Below, one piece after another: positions 12,416 to 20,169 of a stretch of DNA of 20,409 bases (the first letter of the stretch is position 1; each line of letters starts with the position of its first letter). Origin of the DNA: Gemmiger_A avium (GTDB taxonomy: Bacteria; Bacillota; Clostridia; Oscillospirales; Ruminococcaceae); contig DXFE01000132.1 of assembly GCA_019114585.1 (NCBI GenBank), forward strand, positions 1 through 20,409, in the 5' to 3' direction. The notes under the pieces are model-generated. The model had not been told where the DNA came from, ran no database searches, and was given only the letters and a program-made list of their open reading frames with translations. Position numbers and translations under genes: made by a program.

Positions 12416-13669
12416 ATGAAAAAATTCCTCACCTGGCTTACCATGGTGGCCCTGTTTGTGGTACTGGTGGTGGGGGGCACGGTGGGATTTCTCTACAGCC
12501 GCACCACCGCCGCTTCGCTGCCCGCCCAGGGCGCGAGTTTCGCCGGGCAGACCCTCACCGTAAACGGTTACAGCTGGGGTGTGCCGGTGCTGGGCGGGGT
12601 GGTCTGGCGTACCTTCCAGCAGAGCGTCACCGCCGACGTGCAGGATCTGGGCACCATCGACCAGGTCACCCCCGCTGTGGTTCTGGCCGACGGCCTGGAC
12701 CCGGAGGGCAGCTTTCTGGTGCTCACCGCCGCGGACGGCACCCAGGTCTACAACGGGCCGGTGTCCGGCCTTTCCAGTGTGCGGCTGCCCGCCAACGGGG
12801 ACTACCAGGGCCTGCTTACCGCCGGGCGGGTGATGGGCGGCAAGCCCGCCAAGCCCGCGGGCTTCTACCGGTACCGGTTCCGGTTCACCCTGGCCGCCCA
12901 GCCCACCCTGACCCTCTCGGATGACACCATCACCCGGGGCGAGGTGTGCGCGATCTACATAAGCAACATCCTGGACGCGGGCGCGGCCCCGTCCATCGAC
13001 TGCGAACTGGGCAGCGTCTGGCTGGCCCCGGTGGAGGGCGGCTGGCTGGGCTTTATCCCCGCCGCCTACAACGCCGAGGCCGGGGACCACGCCCTCACCG
13101 TCGCGGTGGGCAGCTTTGTGCTGGAGGACACCGTCACGGTGCAGCACCGGGACTTTGCCAAGGTCTACACCACCGGCGCCGACCCGGACGAGCCCGCCGG
13201 GGCCAGCACCGAGTTCCGGGAAAAGATCTGGCCGCTCTACACCACCGGCGCGGGGGAAATCCGCTGGAACGGGGCCTTTGCCCAGCCGGTGGAGGGGGAC
13301 GTGAGCCTGGATTTCGGCGTGTTTGAGTACAAGAACGGCAGCCAGCAGGCGGTGCGCAGCACCGGCGTGGAATGGGCCGCCGCCGAGGGCGCCCAGGTCG
13401 TCAGCCCGGCCGCCGGCACGGTGGCTTTTGCGGGCAAGCAGCTGCTGACCGGCAACACGGTGGTCATCGACCACGGCTGCGGGGTCAAGAGTTATCTGTA
13501 CCGGCTGGGTTCCCTGACGGTGGAAACCGGCGCGGCGGTGGAGCGCGGCGCGGCGGTAGGCACCGCCGGCAGCGAGGCGCTGAAATACGAACTGAAGATC
13601 GGCAACAAGAGCATTGATCCCTGGATGGCCATCCGGGGGCAGGGCGGGCTGTTCTACAACCCGGCCTGA
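12416..13669 (+). CDS. Membrane-anchored degenerate LytM/M23-like protein 1
   Basis: A 417-residue protein with an N-terminal membrane anchor (about 4-27) and an extracytoplasmic beta-rich region that probably holds Ig-like folds (FAGQTLTVNGYSWGVPVLG, FTLAAQPTLTLSDDTI). Its C-terminal domain has the outline of an M23 peptidase: GAQVVSPAAGTVAFAG, NTVVIDHGCGVKSYLYRLG and VERGAAVGTAG. The zinc ligands are missing. The H-x3-D motif reads S315-TGV-E319, the loop His of YAHL is replaced in YRLG, and HxH reads ALK. It is therefore probably a non-enzymatic cell-wall or divisome/sporulation adaptor, comparable in principle to EnvC or Bacillus SpoIIQ. The ATG follows AAGGAGG. It is paralogous to the next gene, 44 nt downstream. 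Confidence 0.8.
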   Translation: MKKFLTWLTMVALFVVLVVGGTVGFLYSRTTAASLPAQGASFAGQTLTVNGYSWGVPVLGGVVWRTFQQSVTADVQDLGTIDQVTPAVVLADGLDPEGSFLVLTAADGTQVYNGPVSGLSSVRLPANGDYQGLLTAGRVMGGKPAKPAGFYRYRFRFTLAAQPTLTLSDDTITRGEVCAIYISNILDAGAAPSIDCELGSVWLAPVEGGWLGFIPAAYNAEAGDHALTVAVGSFVLEDTVTVQHRDFAKVYTTGADPDEPAGASTEFREKIWPLYTTGAGEIRWNGAFAQPVEGDVSLDFGVFEYKNGSQQAVRSTGVEWAAAEGAQVVSPAAGTVAFAGKQLLTGNTVVIDHGCGVKSYLYRLGSLTVETGAAVERGAAVGTAGSEALKYELKIGNKSIDPWMAIRGQGGLFYNPA

Positions 13670-13713
13670 GCGCAGACCGCCGCCCGGCGCGGGCGGCAAG
13701 GAGGGATCGTTTC

Positions 13714-15108
13714 GTGAGCGAACAGGAGCAGAGCCTGCTGGAACAGCAGGAGGAACAGGAAGAGGAAACCGCTGCCCGGCCCTGGTGGGGTACCCTGCTG
13801 GTATGGCTGGGGATGGTGGTGCTGATCGTGGCGCTGATCGTGGGCGGCGTGGTGCTGGTAATGTACCGGGCCGTCACCGAGGAGGCCCTGCCCGACCGCA
13901 CCGTCACCTTTGCGGGCCAGACCCTGTCGGCTGCCCAGTGGGACTGGCAGGTGCCGGTGGCCGGGTTTATCAAGCGCAGCTTTTCGGGCACAAACCCGGA
14001 GGCGGACGGCGCGGTGATGGCGGATGTGCAGGTAAGCGATCCCCAGCTGACCCTGCCCAAGGGCATGGACGCCAAAATCACCCTGACCGGCGCCGACGGT
14101 TCGGTGCTGTTTGAGGGCGGCGGGGAACAGTTTGCCAGCTACCGCTTTGCCGCCGACGGGGACTATACTCTGGCCATCACCGTGACCCAGCCCGCCGCCC
14201 AGGTGGGGCAGGGTGTCACCGGGGAGGATGTGTACCGGGTATCCTTTACCATGAACGCCGAGCCCCAGGTGGAATTGAGCGGCGAATCGGTGGTGCAGGG
14301 CGGTGTGCTGGGCATCCGGGTGACCGGTGTGCTGGGCGATGTGCCCCCCAGCCTGACCACCGACCTGGGCGAAGCGGTCTTTATCAAGTACAACGGCGCC
14401 TGGCTGGCCTATCTGGGTGTTCCGGGCGACTGCCCCGGCGGCGAGTATGTGCTGCATATCCGTTCCGGCGAGTATGAACTGACCCCCACCGTGCGGGTCT
14501 ACGGCCGCGAGGTGCGGGAACTGGATACCTACACCGCCGACGGCACCGCCGCCGCCCCTTACATCGGGGCGGTGCCCGCCGCGCTGGACGAGGTCATGGA
14601 CATTGTGGACCCGGATGTGTACTGGGCCCAGGACGGCTTTGTGCAGCCGGTGCAGGGCACCCTGGTGCGGGACTACGACGTGTATGAATACACCGACCGT
14701 GTCCAGGCCGACCCGGCCCTGATGGCCACCTACCCGGTGGAGCTGCAGGCGGTGCTGCAGGCCCAGATCGACGCGGCCAACGCCCTGATCACCCCCCGCC
14801 ACAGCGTCAACGTTACCTTCTCCACCCCCGCGGGCAGCGCGGTGCGCAGCCCCGCGGCGGGCCGGGTGGTTTTTGCCGGTATCCTGGGGGCCACCGGCCG
14901 CACCCTGGTCATCGAGCACGGCGGCGGGCTCAAGAGCCTGTTCTACCTGCTGGGCAGCATCAAGGTCAGCGAGGGCGACTATGTCACCCAGGGCCAGACC
15001 GTGGCCACCACCCAGGGCCATGTGGTCTGCGATATGCGGCTGGGCGGCGCGGCGCTGGACCCCTGGAGCGTCTGGCGCAACGTGAACCCGGGCGTTCTGT
15101 TCCAGTAA
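13714..15108 (+). CDS. Membrane-anchored degenerate LytM/M23-like protein 2
   Basis: A 464-residue paralogue of the preceding protein. It has a Glu/Gln-rich cytosolic N-terminus (1-22, EQEQSLLEQQEEQEEE), one membrane helix (about 28-51) and the same beta-rich start (VTFAGQTLSAAQWDWQVPVAG). A longer middle region carries an insertion (about 290-365), and the C-terminus is M23-like (GSAVRSPAAGRVVFAG, TLVIEHGGGLKSLFYLLG). A His remains at the first ligand site, but the Asp is absent (HSVNV), YAHL reads FYLL and HxH reads HVV, so peptidase activity is unlikely. The GTG start at 13714 follows AAGGAGGG. A 7-bp hairpin (13679-13685 with 13691-13697) ends next to that ribosome binding site and might modulate translation. 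Confidence 0.78.
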   Translation: MSEQEQSLLEQQEEQEEETAARPWWGTLLVWLGMVVLIVALIVGGVVLVMYRAVTEEALPDRTVTFAGQTLSAAQWDWQVPVAGFIKRSFSGTNPEADGAVMADVQVSDPQLTLPKGMDAKITLTGADGSVLFEGGGEQFASYRFAADGDYTLAITVTQPAAQVGQGVTGEDVYRVSFTMNAEPQVELSGESVVQGGVLGIRVTGVLGDVPPSLTTDLGEAVFIKYNGAWLAYLGVPGDCPGGEYVLHIRSGEYELTPTVRVYGREVRELDTYTADGTAAAPYIGAVPAALDEVMDIVDPDVYWAQDGFVQPVQGTLVRDYDVYEYTDRVQADPALMATYPVELQAVLQAQIDAANALITPRHSVNVTFSTPAGSAVRSPAAGRVVFAGILGATGRTLVIEHGGGLKSLFYLLGSIKVSEGDYVTQGQTVATTQGHVVCDMRLGGAALDPWSVWRNVNPGVLFQ

Positions 15109-15116
15109 ATCTTTCG

Positions 15117-15150
15117 GGAAAACCACGCCCCCGCGCGTGGTTTTCCGTGT
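15117..15150 (+). terminator. Hairpin between the LytM-like genes and mnmE
   Basis: A perfect 12-bp stem (15117-15128 with 15135-15146) with a 6-nt loop is followed by GTGTTTTCC. The T-run is interrupted, so it may be a partial terminator that lowers mnmE expression or an RNA stability element. No promoter is seen between it and mnmE, which argues for readthrough. Confidence 0.6.
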
Positions 15151-15173
15151 TTTCCGGCAAGGAGGAAATTACC

Positions 15174-16559
15174 ATGTCCATGGATCTTTCGGCCACCGTC
15201 TGCGCCCTGGCAACCCCGCCGGGGGTGGGGGGCATCGCGGTGGTGCGCATCAGTGGCCCCGAGGCCTATTCCATTGCGGAAAAGGTCTTTCGCCCGGCCA
15301 ACCCCGCCCGCAAACTGAGCCAGGCCAAGGGGTATACCGCCCTGTTCGGCCACAGCCTGCGGCCGGACGGTTCGGTGCTGGACGAGACGGTGGCCCTGTG
15401 TTTCCGCGCGCCCCGCAGCTACACCGGCGAGGATGTGGTGGAGCTGAGCTGCCACGGGGGCAGCGCCATGGCCGAGGGGCTGGTGCAGGCCTGCCTGGCG
15501 GCGGGCGCCCGGCCCGCCGGGGCGGGGGAGTTCACCCGCCGCGCCTTTGAAAACGGACGCATCAGCCTGACCCAGGCCGAAGCGGTGATGGACGCCATCC
15601 AGGCCGCCGGGCGGCAGGGCGCGGCGCTGGCCGCGGCCAGCCTGGACGGGGCGGTGGCCCGGCGGATCGGGGCCATCCGGGAGGATCTGACCGTCCTGGC
15701 CGCCCATCTGGCCGCCTGGGTGGATTTCCCCGAAGAGGATGTGCCCGCCCTGGAACCGGCGGCCCTGACCGCCACCCTGACCGGCTGCCGGGATAAGATC
15801 CAGGCCATGATCGACCAGTGGGGCGCGGGGGCGGTGGCCCTGGGCGGGGTGGATACCGCCATCGTGGGCCGGCCCAACGTGGGCAAAAGCACCCTGCTGA
15901 ACCTGCTGGCGGGGTTTGAGCGGGCCATCGTGACCCCGGTGGCCGGCACCACCCGGGACGTGGTGCAGCAGACGGTGCAGCTGGGCAGCGTGCGGCTGAA
16001 CCTGAGCGATACCGCCGGTCTGCGGGAAACCGCCGACGCGGTGGAGGCCGAGGGCATCCGCCGCAGCTACAGGGCGCTGGACGCCGCCGGGCTGGTGCTG
16101 GCGGTGTTTGACGCCAGCGAGCCCGCCACCGAGGAGGACGCCCGGCTGGCGCAGCTGTGCCGGGGCCGCCCGGCGCTGGCGCTGGTGAACAAGCAGGACG
16201 CCGGGGTGCAGGTGTTTGACGAAGCGGTGCTGGCCGGGTGCTTCTCCGACGTGGTGCACCTGTCCGCCAAAGACCCGGCCAGCCTGCAGCTGCTGGCGGG
16301 CCGGGTGGAGACCCTGCTGGGGGTGGCCAACCTGGACCCCTCGGCGGGCTGCCTGAGTGGGCAGCGTCAGCTGGCCGCCGCCACCGCCGCCCGCAACGCG
16401 CTGGACGACGCGCTGGCCGCCGGGCAGCAGGGCTTCGGCCTGGACGCGGTGAGCGTCTGCGTGGACGAGGCGCTGCACGCGCTGTATGAACTGACCGGCG
16501 AAGCCGCCGACGAAGCGGTGATCGAGGAAGTGTTCAGCCGCTTCTGTGTGGGAAAGTAA
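15174..16559 (+). CDS. mnmE: tRNA modification GTPase MnmE
   Basis: MnmE, with MnmG, makes the (carboxymethyl)aminomethyl group at U34 of certain tRNAs. The 461-residue product has the N-terminal folate-binding domain (TVCALATPPGVGGIAVVRISG) and an inserted G domain with G1 GRPNVGKS (232-239), G2 TTRD, G3 DTAGLR, G4 NKQD and SAKD. The C-terminal signature FCVGK contains the conserved Cys458. The ATG at 15174 (MSMDLSATV) follows AAGGAGGAA; the in-frame ATG at 15147 is upstream of the ribosome binding site and is not used. mnmG follows after 15 nt, the usual pairing. Confidence 0.97.
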   Translation: MSMDLSATVCALATPPGVGGIAVVRISGPEAYSIAEKVFRPANPARKLSQAKGYTALFGHSLRPDGSVLDETVALCFRAPRSYTGEDVVELSCHGGSAMAEGLVQACLAAGARPAGAGEFTRRAFENGRISLTQAEAVMDAIQAAGRQGAALAAASLDGAVARRIGAIREDLTVLAAHLAAWVDFPEEDVPALEPAALTATLTGCRDKIQAMIDQWGAGAVALGGVDTAIVGRPNVGKSTLLNLLAGFERAIVTPVAGTTRDVVQQTVQLGSVRLNLSDTAGLRETADAVEAEGIRRSYRALDAAGLVLAVFDASEPATEEDARLAQLCRGRPALALVNKQDAGVQVFDEAVLAGCFSDVVHLSAKDPASLQLLAGRVETLLGVANLDPSAGCLSGQRQLAAATAARNALDDALAAGQQGFGLDAVSVCVDEALHALYELTGEAADEAVIEEVFSRFCVGK

Positions 16560-16574
16560 GAGGAGAGAAAAACA

Positions 16575-18482
16575 GTGATCCATCTGGGAGATTTTGACGT
16601 GATCGTGATCGGCGCGGGCCACGCCGGCATCGAGGCCGCCCACGCGGCGGCGGTGCTGGGCGCGCACACCGGGCTGTTTACCCTGAGCCTGGACGGCATC
16701 GGCAACATGCCCTGCAACCCCAGCATCGGCGGCACCGCCAAGGGCCATCTGGTGCGGGAGGTGGACGCGCTGGGCGGTGTGATGGGCCTGGCGGCGGACG
16801 CCACCTATCTGCAAAGCCGGATGCTCAACCGGGGCAAGGGCCCGGCGGTGCACAGCCTGCGGGTGCAGACCGACCGGCGACGCTACCACGATTATATGAA
16901 GCTGTTTCTGGAGCGCACGCCGGGCCTGGAACTGAAACAGGCGGAGGTGACCGACATCCTGACCGAAAACGGCCATGTTACCGGGGTGCGCACCCGTCTG
17001 GACGGGTACTATGGGGCCAAGTGCGTGGTCATCGCCACCGGCACCAACCTGGGCGGCAAGATCTTTGTGGGCGGGGCGGACTACCCCAGCGGGCCGGACG
17101 GCCAGCATGCCGCCACCGCCCTGACCGAAAGCCTGAAAGCCCTGGGCCTGCCGCTGCGCCGGTTCAAAACCGGCACCCCGGCCCGGGTACACCGGCGCAG
17201 CATTGATTTTGACAAGCTGGAGTGCCAGCCCGGCGATCCGGACGAGCTGCTGCAGCCCTTCAGTTTTCTGACCCGCACCCCCATGCGGAACAAGGTGGCC
17301 TGCCACATTGCCTGGACCAACCCGGAGACCCACCGGATCATCCGGGAAAACCTGCACCGCAGCCCGCTGTACGGCGGCAAGATCGAGGGCATCGGGCCCC
17401 GGTACTGCCCCTCCATCGAGGACAAGGTGGTGCGGTTTGCGGAAAAGGACCGGCATCAGATCTTTGTGGAACCCTGCGGCGAGGACACCGACGAGATGTA
17501 CCTGCAGGGCATGAGCAGCAGCCTGCCGGAGGATGTGCAGGTGGCCATGTACCGCAGCATCGTGGGGTTTGAGCATCTGGAGATCATGCGCCCGGCCTAC
17601 GCCATCGAGTACGACTGCATCGACCCCACCGCCCTGGCCGCCACGCTGGAATGCAAGGCGGTGGCCGGGTTGTACGGGGCGGGGCAGTTCAACGGCACCA
17701 GCGGCTACGAGGAGGCCGCGGCCCAGGGCCTGCTGGCCGGGCTGAACGCCGCCCGGGCCGCGCTGGGCAAAAGCCAGCTGATCCTGCCCCGGTCGTCCAG
17801 TTATCTGGGCACCCTGGTGGACGATCTGGTTACCAAAGGCGTGCTGGATCCCTACCGGATGATGACCAGCCGCAGCGAGTACCGGCTGACCCTGCGCCAG
17901 GACAACGCGGACGAGCGTCTGACCCCCATCGGCCGGGAATACGGCCTGGTGGACGATGCCCGCTGGGCGCGGTTTGAGCAGGATATGGCCATCAAGCAGG
18001 CGGAGCTGGCCCGGCTGCACACCACCCGGATTCCCGGCGCGGCGCTGGCCGAACCCTTTGCGGCGGCGGGGCTGGCCCCTGTGCCTCAGGGGGGCGAAGC
18101 GGACAAGCTGCTGCTGCGCCCGGGCGTGACCTACGAGCTGCTGGCCGGCATTATCGGCCGGGGCGAAGGGGTGGACGCCCGCATGGCGGGCCGCATCGAG
18201 ACCGAGCTGAAATACGCCGGCTACATCGAGCGGCAGCAGCGGCAGGTGCGGCAGGTGCAGCGGCAGGAGAACACCCCCATCCCGCCGGATTTTGACTACG
18301 CGCCCCTCACCGGCCTGCGGCTGGAAGCCCGGGAAAAGCTGGCCCGTATCCGGCCGGTAAGCCTGGGGCAGGCGGCCCGGGTGCCGGGGGTGTCCCCCTC
18401 GGACATCGCGGTGCTCAGCGTGGCGCTGCACGCCGCGCGGCGCAAACAGGCAAACGCCGGGCCCGGCCCGGACGAAGCATAA
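16575..18482 (+). CDS. mnmG: tRNA uridine-5-carboxymethylaminomethyl modification enzyme MnmG
   Basis: The FAD-dependent partner of MnmE, with 635 residues, close to the family norm. It shows the N-terminal dinucleotide-binding motif GAGHAG (13-18), NPSIGGTAKGHLVREVDALGG, the GTNLGG strand, FKTGTPARV, and the second FAD motif GQFNGTSGYEEAAAQG, followed by the C-terminal helical domain (YIERQQRQV, then LSLGQA-like VSLGQAARVPGVSPSDIAVL). The start is a GTG at 16575 after AGGAGAG. It is co-transcribed with mnmE. In many Firmicutes rsmG follows; here a PPC-domain gene follows after 16 nt. Confidence 0.97.
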   Translation: MIHLGDFDVIVIGAGHAGIEAAHAAAVLGAHTGLFTLSLDGIGNMPCNPSIGGTAKGHLVREVDALGGVMGLAADATYLQSRMLNRGKGPAVHSLRVQTDRRRYHDYMKLFLERTPGLELKQAEVTDILTENGHVTGVRTRLDGYYGAKCVVIATGTNLGGKIFVGGADYPSGPDGQHAATALTESLKALGLPLRRFKTGTPARVHRRSIDFDKLECQPGDPDELLQPFSFLTRTPMRNKVACHIAWTNPETHRIIRENLHRSPLYGGKIEGIGPRYCPSIEDKVVRFAEKDRHQIFVEPCGEDTDEMYLQGMSSSLPEDVQVAMYRSIVGFEHLEIMRPAYAIEYDCIDPTALAATLECKAVAGLYGAGQFNGTSGYEEAAAQGLLAGLNAARAALGKSQLILPRSSSYLGTLVDDLVTKGVLDPYRMMTSRSEYRLTLRQDNADERLTPIGREYGLVDDARWARFEQDMAIKQAELARLHTTRIPGAALAEPFAAAGLAPVPQGGEADKLLLRPGVTYELLAGIIGRGEGVDARMAGRIETELKYAGYIERQQRQVRQVQRQENTPIPPDFDYAPLTGLRLEAREKLARIRPVSLGQAARVPGVSPSDIAVLSVALHAARRKQANAGPGPDEA

Positions 18483-18498
18483 AAAGGAGTGACCGAGA

Positions 18499-18921
18499 AT
18501 GGAATACCGTCGTTTTAAGGATACCCTGTTCATCCGGATGGACAAGGGCGAGGAAATTCTGGAGCAGCTGGAAAAGGTCTGCACCGCCGAGCGGGTCAAG
18601 CTGGCCCATGTGAGCGCCATCGGCGCCATCAACGAGTTCACGGTGGGGGTGCTGCGCACCGCCGAGAAGCAGTACAAGGCCAACAACTTCACCGGCGATC
18701 ATGAGATCGTCAGCCTGACCGGCACCGTCACCACCAAGGAGGGCGCGTTCTACGCCCATCTGCATCTGGCCGCCGGCGACGAGACCGGCGCCGTGGTGGG
18801 CGGCCACCTGAACCGGGCCGTGGTCAGTGCCACCTGCGAGATGGTGGTGCGGGTTGTGGACGGCACCGTCGAGCGCCGTTTCAGCGACGAGATCGGCCTG
18901 AACCTGTTTGAGTTTGTATAA
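18499..18921 (+). CDS. PPC/DUF296-domain protein
   Basis: A 140-residue protein consisting of a single PPC (plants and prokaryotes conserved, DUF296, PD1-like) domain. It has the opening RFKDTLFIRMDKGEEILEQL, then AHVSAIGAINEFTVGVL, and the family metal-site pattern YAHLHLA...GGHL, with three His positioned as in known structures. Bacterial single-domain members are small trimeric metal-binding proteins of unclear role; in plants and some bacteria the domain is linked to DNA binding. The ATG follows AAAAAGGAG. It is the last gene of the mnmEG transcript and is followed directly by family A copy 3 and a terminator. Confidence 0.88.
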   Translation: MEYRRFKDTLFIRMDKGEEILEQLEKVCTAERVKLAHVSAIGAINEFTVGVLRTAEKQYKANNFTGDHEIVSLTGTVTTKEGAFYAHLHLAAGDETGAVVGGHLNRAVVSATCEMVVRVVDGTVERRFSDEIGLNLFEFV

Positions 18922-18990
18922 GCCAATATGGGGGGATAGAACCTATCCCCCCATACCCCCCGGAACTCATGGCCGAATATCTTCGGCCAT
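18922..18990 (+). repeat. Family A repeat, copy 3
   Basis: Starts with GCCAATATGG right after the TAA stop of the PPC gene. Hairpin 1 is a perfect 13-bp stem (18927-18939 with 18943-18955) with loop AAC, identical to copy 2. Hairpin 2 is a 9-bp stem (18969-18977 with 18982-18990) with loop TATC; its outer pairs (ATGGCC) and inner pairs (GAA with TTC) differ from copies 1 and 2 on both arms. A terminator follows 20 nt later. Confidence 0.9.
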
Positions 18991-19010
18991 AGGAATATAT
19001 ACAAAAGCAA

Positions 19011-19050
19011 GGCCCGCGCAAAGGGGATAAGCCTCTGCGCGGGCCTTTTT
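19011..19050. terminator. Terminator after family A copy 3, probably bidirectional
   Basis: A perfect 10-bp stem (19011-19020 with 19036-19045) is followed by TTTTT and AATTG. The 5' arm and the preceding TATACAAAAGCAA parallel the terminator at 6243. On the minus strand the tail is CTTGCTTTTG, so it can also end the acyltransferase transcript. Confidence 0.88.
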
Positions 19051-19060
19051 AATTGTAAAA

Positions 19061-20167
19061 TTACGGCTGGCGGCGCCAGGTGTTGAACCGGGCGGTAAGC
19101 CGGTCGGCCAGGCGGGTGAGGGCAGGGGCGTACAGCGGCTCGATCAGCCGCTGACGGGCCAGTTCCAGGATCGAGCATGCCAGGTATACGCCCAGAATAC
19201 ACAGCGGTGCATGCCACAACACCTGCCAGTTGGTCAGGTGTGAGGGAACTCCCAGCCGGTACCAGAGATTCTGCTGCATGTAAAAATTGTCGTGCAGCAG
19301 GTAGACACCCAACGTCAGGGAGGCTGCCCGGTTAATTGTCCGGCTTTGCAGCGACAGGCCGGAGAATGCCAGCAGCAGGAGCACCGCGATGGCAAGGACA
19401 AGCGGGCTATATTCCCGCCAAAGAGCATCCCGGTATTTCCCAAAGGTACTAAAAAACTGCCGGGCAAAGGGAAGAATCAGGGACATAAAAGCGACCAAAA
19501 TCAGATACAAACCGCCGCTGACTGCGAAAAGAAAGGTCGGACGGGGAAGGCGTCGGGGCGGATATAAGCGAAGAAAAGCGCCCAGGCAGTACAGGAAGAT
19601 AAAGCCCAGCCCGGTATCCGCAAAGAAAGTGTTGGTGAAAAAGAAAGTGGGCAGAATGCTGATCCCCACAAGCCCGGCCAGTACAAGAGTCAGCAGCTCC
19701 CGCTGGTTAAGGGTACGGATCAGACGGTTCAGAAACGGGCTCACCAAGTACAGGCAGAAGTAGGCGGAGACAAACCAGTATTTTCCGTACAGGATTGCAA
19801 ATAGCGACTGGTACAGATCCCGCAGCAGTTCCGCCGGGGTGGGTGTTGCCCAGCCCAGACCCAGCGCCACAGCATACAAAACCAGGCTGTAAAATGCTAC
19901 CTGGGCAAACAGCAGAAACAGCTTTGCCGGCTTGAATCGGCCGGTCACCTGAAAATATCCGGTGAGCAGTACAAAAATTGTTACGCCGAGCTTGCCGCCC
20001 AGATAGACGAATTGGTTGAACACATCCAGCGGGGAGGTGCCCACCACTGTCATATCCAGCCCACCGTGGGCCATATAGTGATGGGACACAATCATCAGCA
20101 TAGCCAGAATGCGCAGCAGTTCCATATTGCTGCTTCTGGTCTTGACGCGGGAGGCGTTTGTATCCAT
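19061..20167 (-). CDS. Acyltransferase-3 family membrane protein
   Basis: A 368-residue polytopic membrane protein with about ten hydrophobic segments. It begins SSNMELLRILAMLMIVSHHYMAHGG, the N-terminal hallmark of the acyltransferase-3 (OafA/WecH-like) family, with the HH pair expected near the active site. Members O- or N-acetylate surface polysaccharides, peptidoglycan or glycolipids; the substrate here is unknown. The ATG (complement ends at 20167) is 2 nt after the stop of the Nudix gene, with AAGGGAG inside that gene, so translation is probably coupled. The longer frame to 20254 overlaps the Nudix gene and is rejected. The coding sequence is visibly richer in A/T than its neighbours (many AAA, GAA and ATT codons), which hints at transfer. 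Confidence 0.82.
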   Translation of the reverse strand: MDTNASRVKTRSSNMELLRILAMLMIVSHHYMAHGGLDMTVVGTSPLDVFNQFVYLGGKLGVTIFVLLTGYFQVTGRFKPAKLFLLFAQVAFYSLVLYAVALGLGWATPTPAELLRDLYQSLFAILYGKYWFVSAYFCLYLVSPFLNRLIRTLNQRELLTLVLAGLVGISILPTFFFTNTFFADTGLGFIFLYCLGAFLRLYPPRRLPRPTFLFAVSGGLYLILVAFMSLILPFARQFFSTFGKYRDALWREYSPLVLAIAVLLLLAFSGLSLQSRTINRAASLTLGVYLLHDNFYMQQNLWYRLGVPSHLTNWQVLWHAPLCILGVYLACSILELARQRLIEPLYAPALTRLADRLTARFNTWRRQP

Positions 20168-20169
20168 AG

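Noticed and set aside
13679..13697. Hairpin before the second LytM-like gene as a terminator
   Set aside because: It has no T-run and ends at a strong ribosome binding site; it is noted only as a possible translational modulator.
4334..18990. CRISPR array interpretation of the repeated palindromes
   Set aside because: The copies are kilobases apart, not regularly spaced by short spacers, and no cas genes are present.
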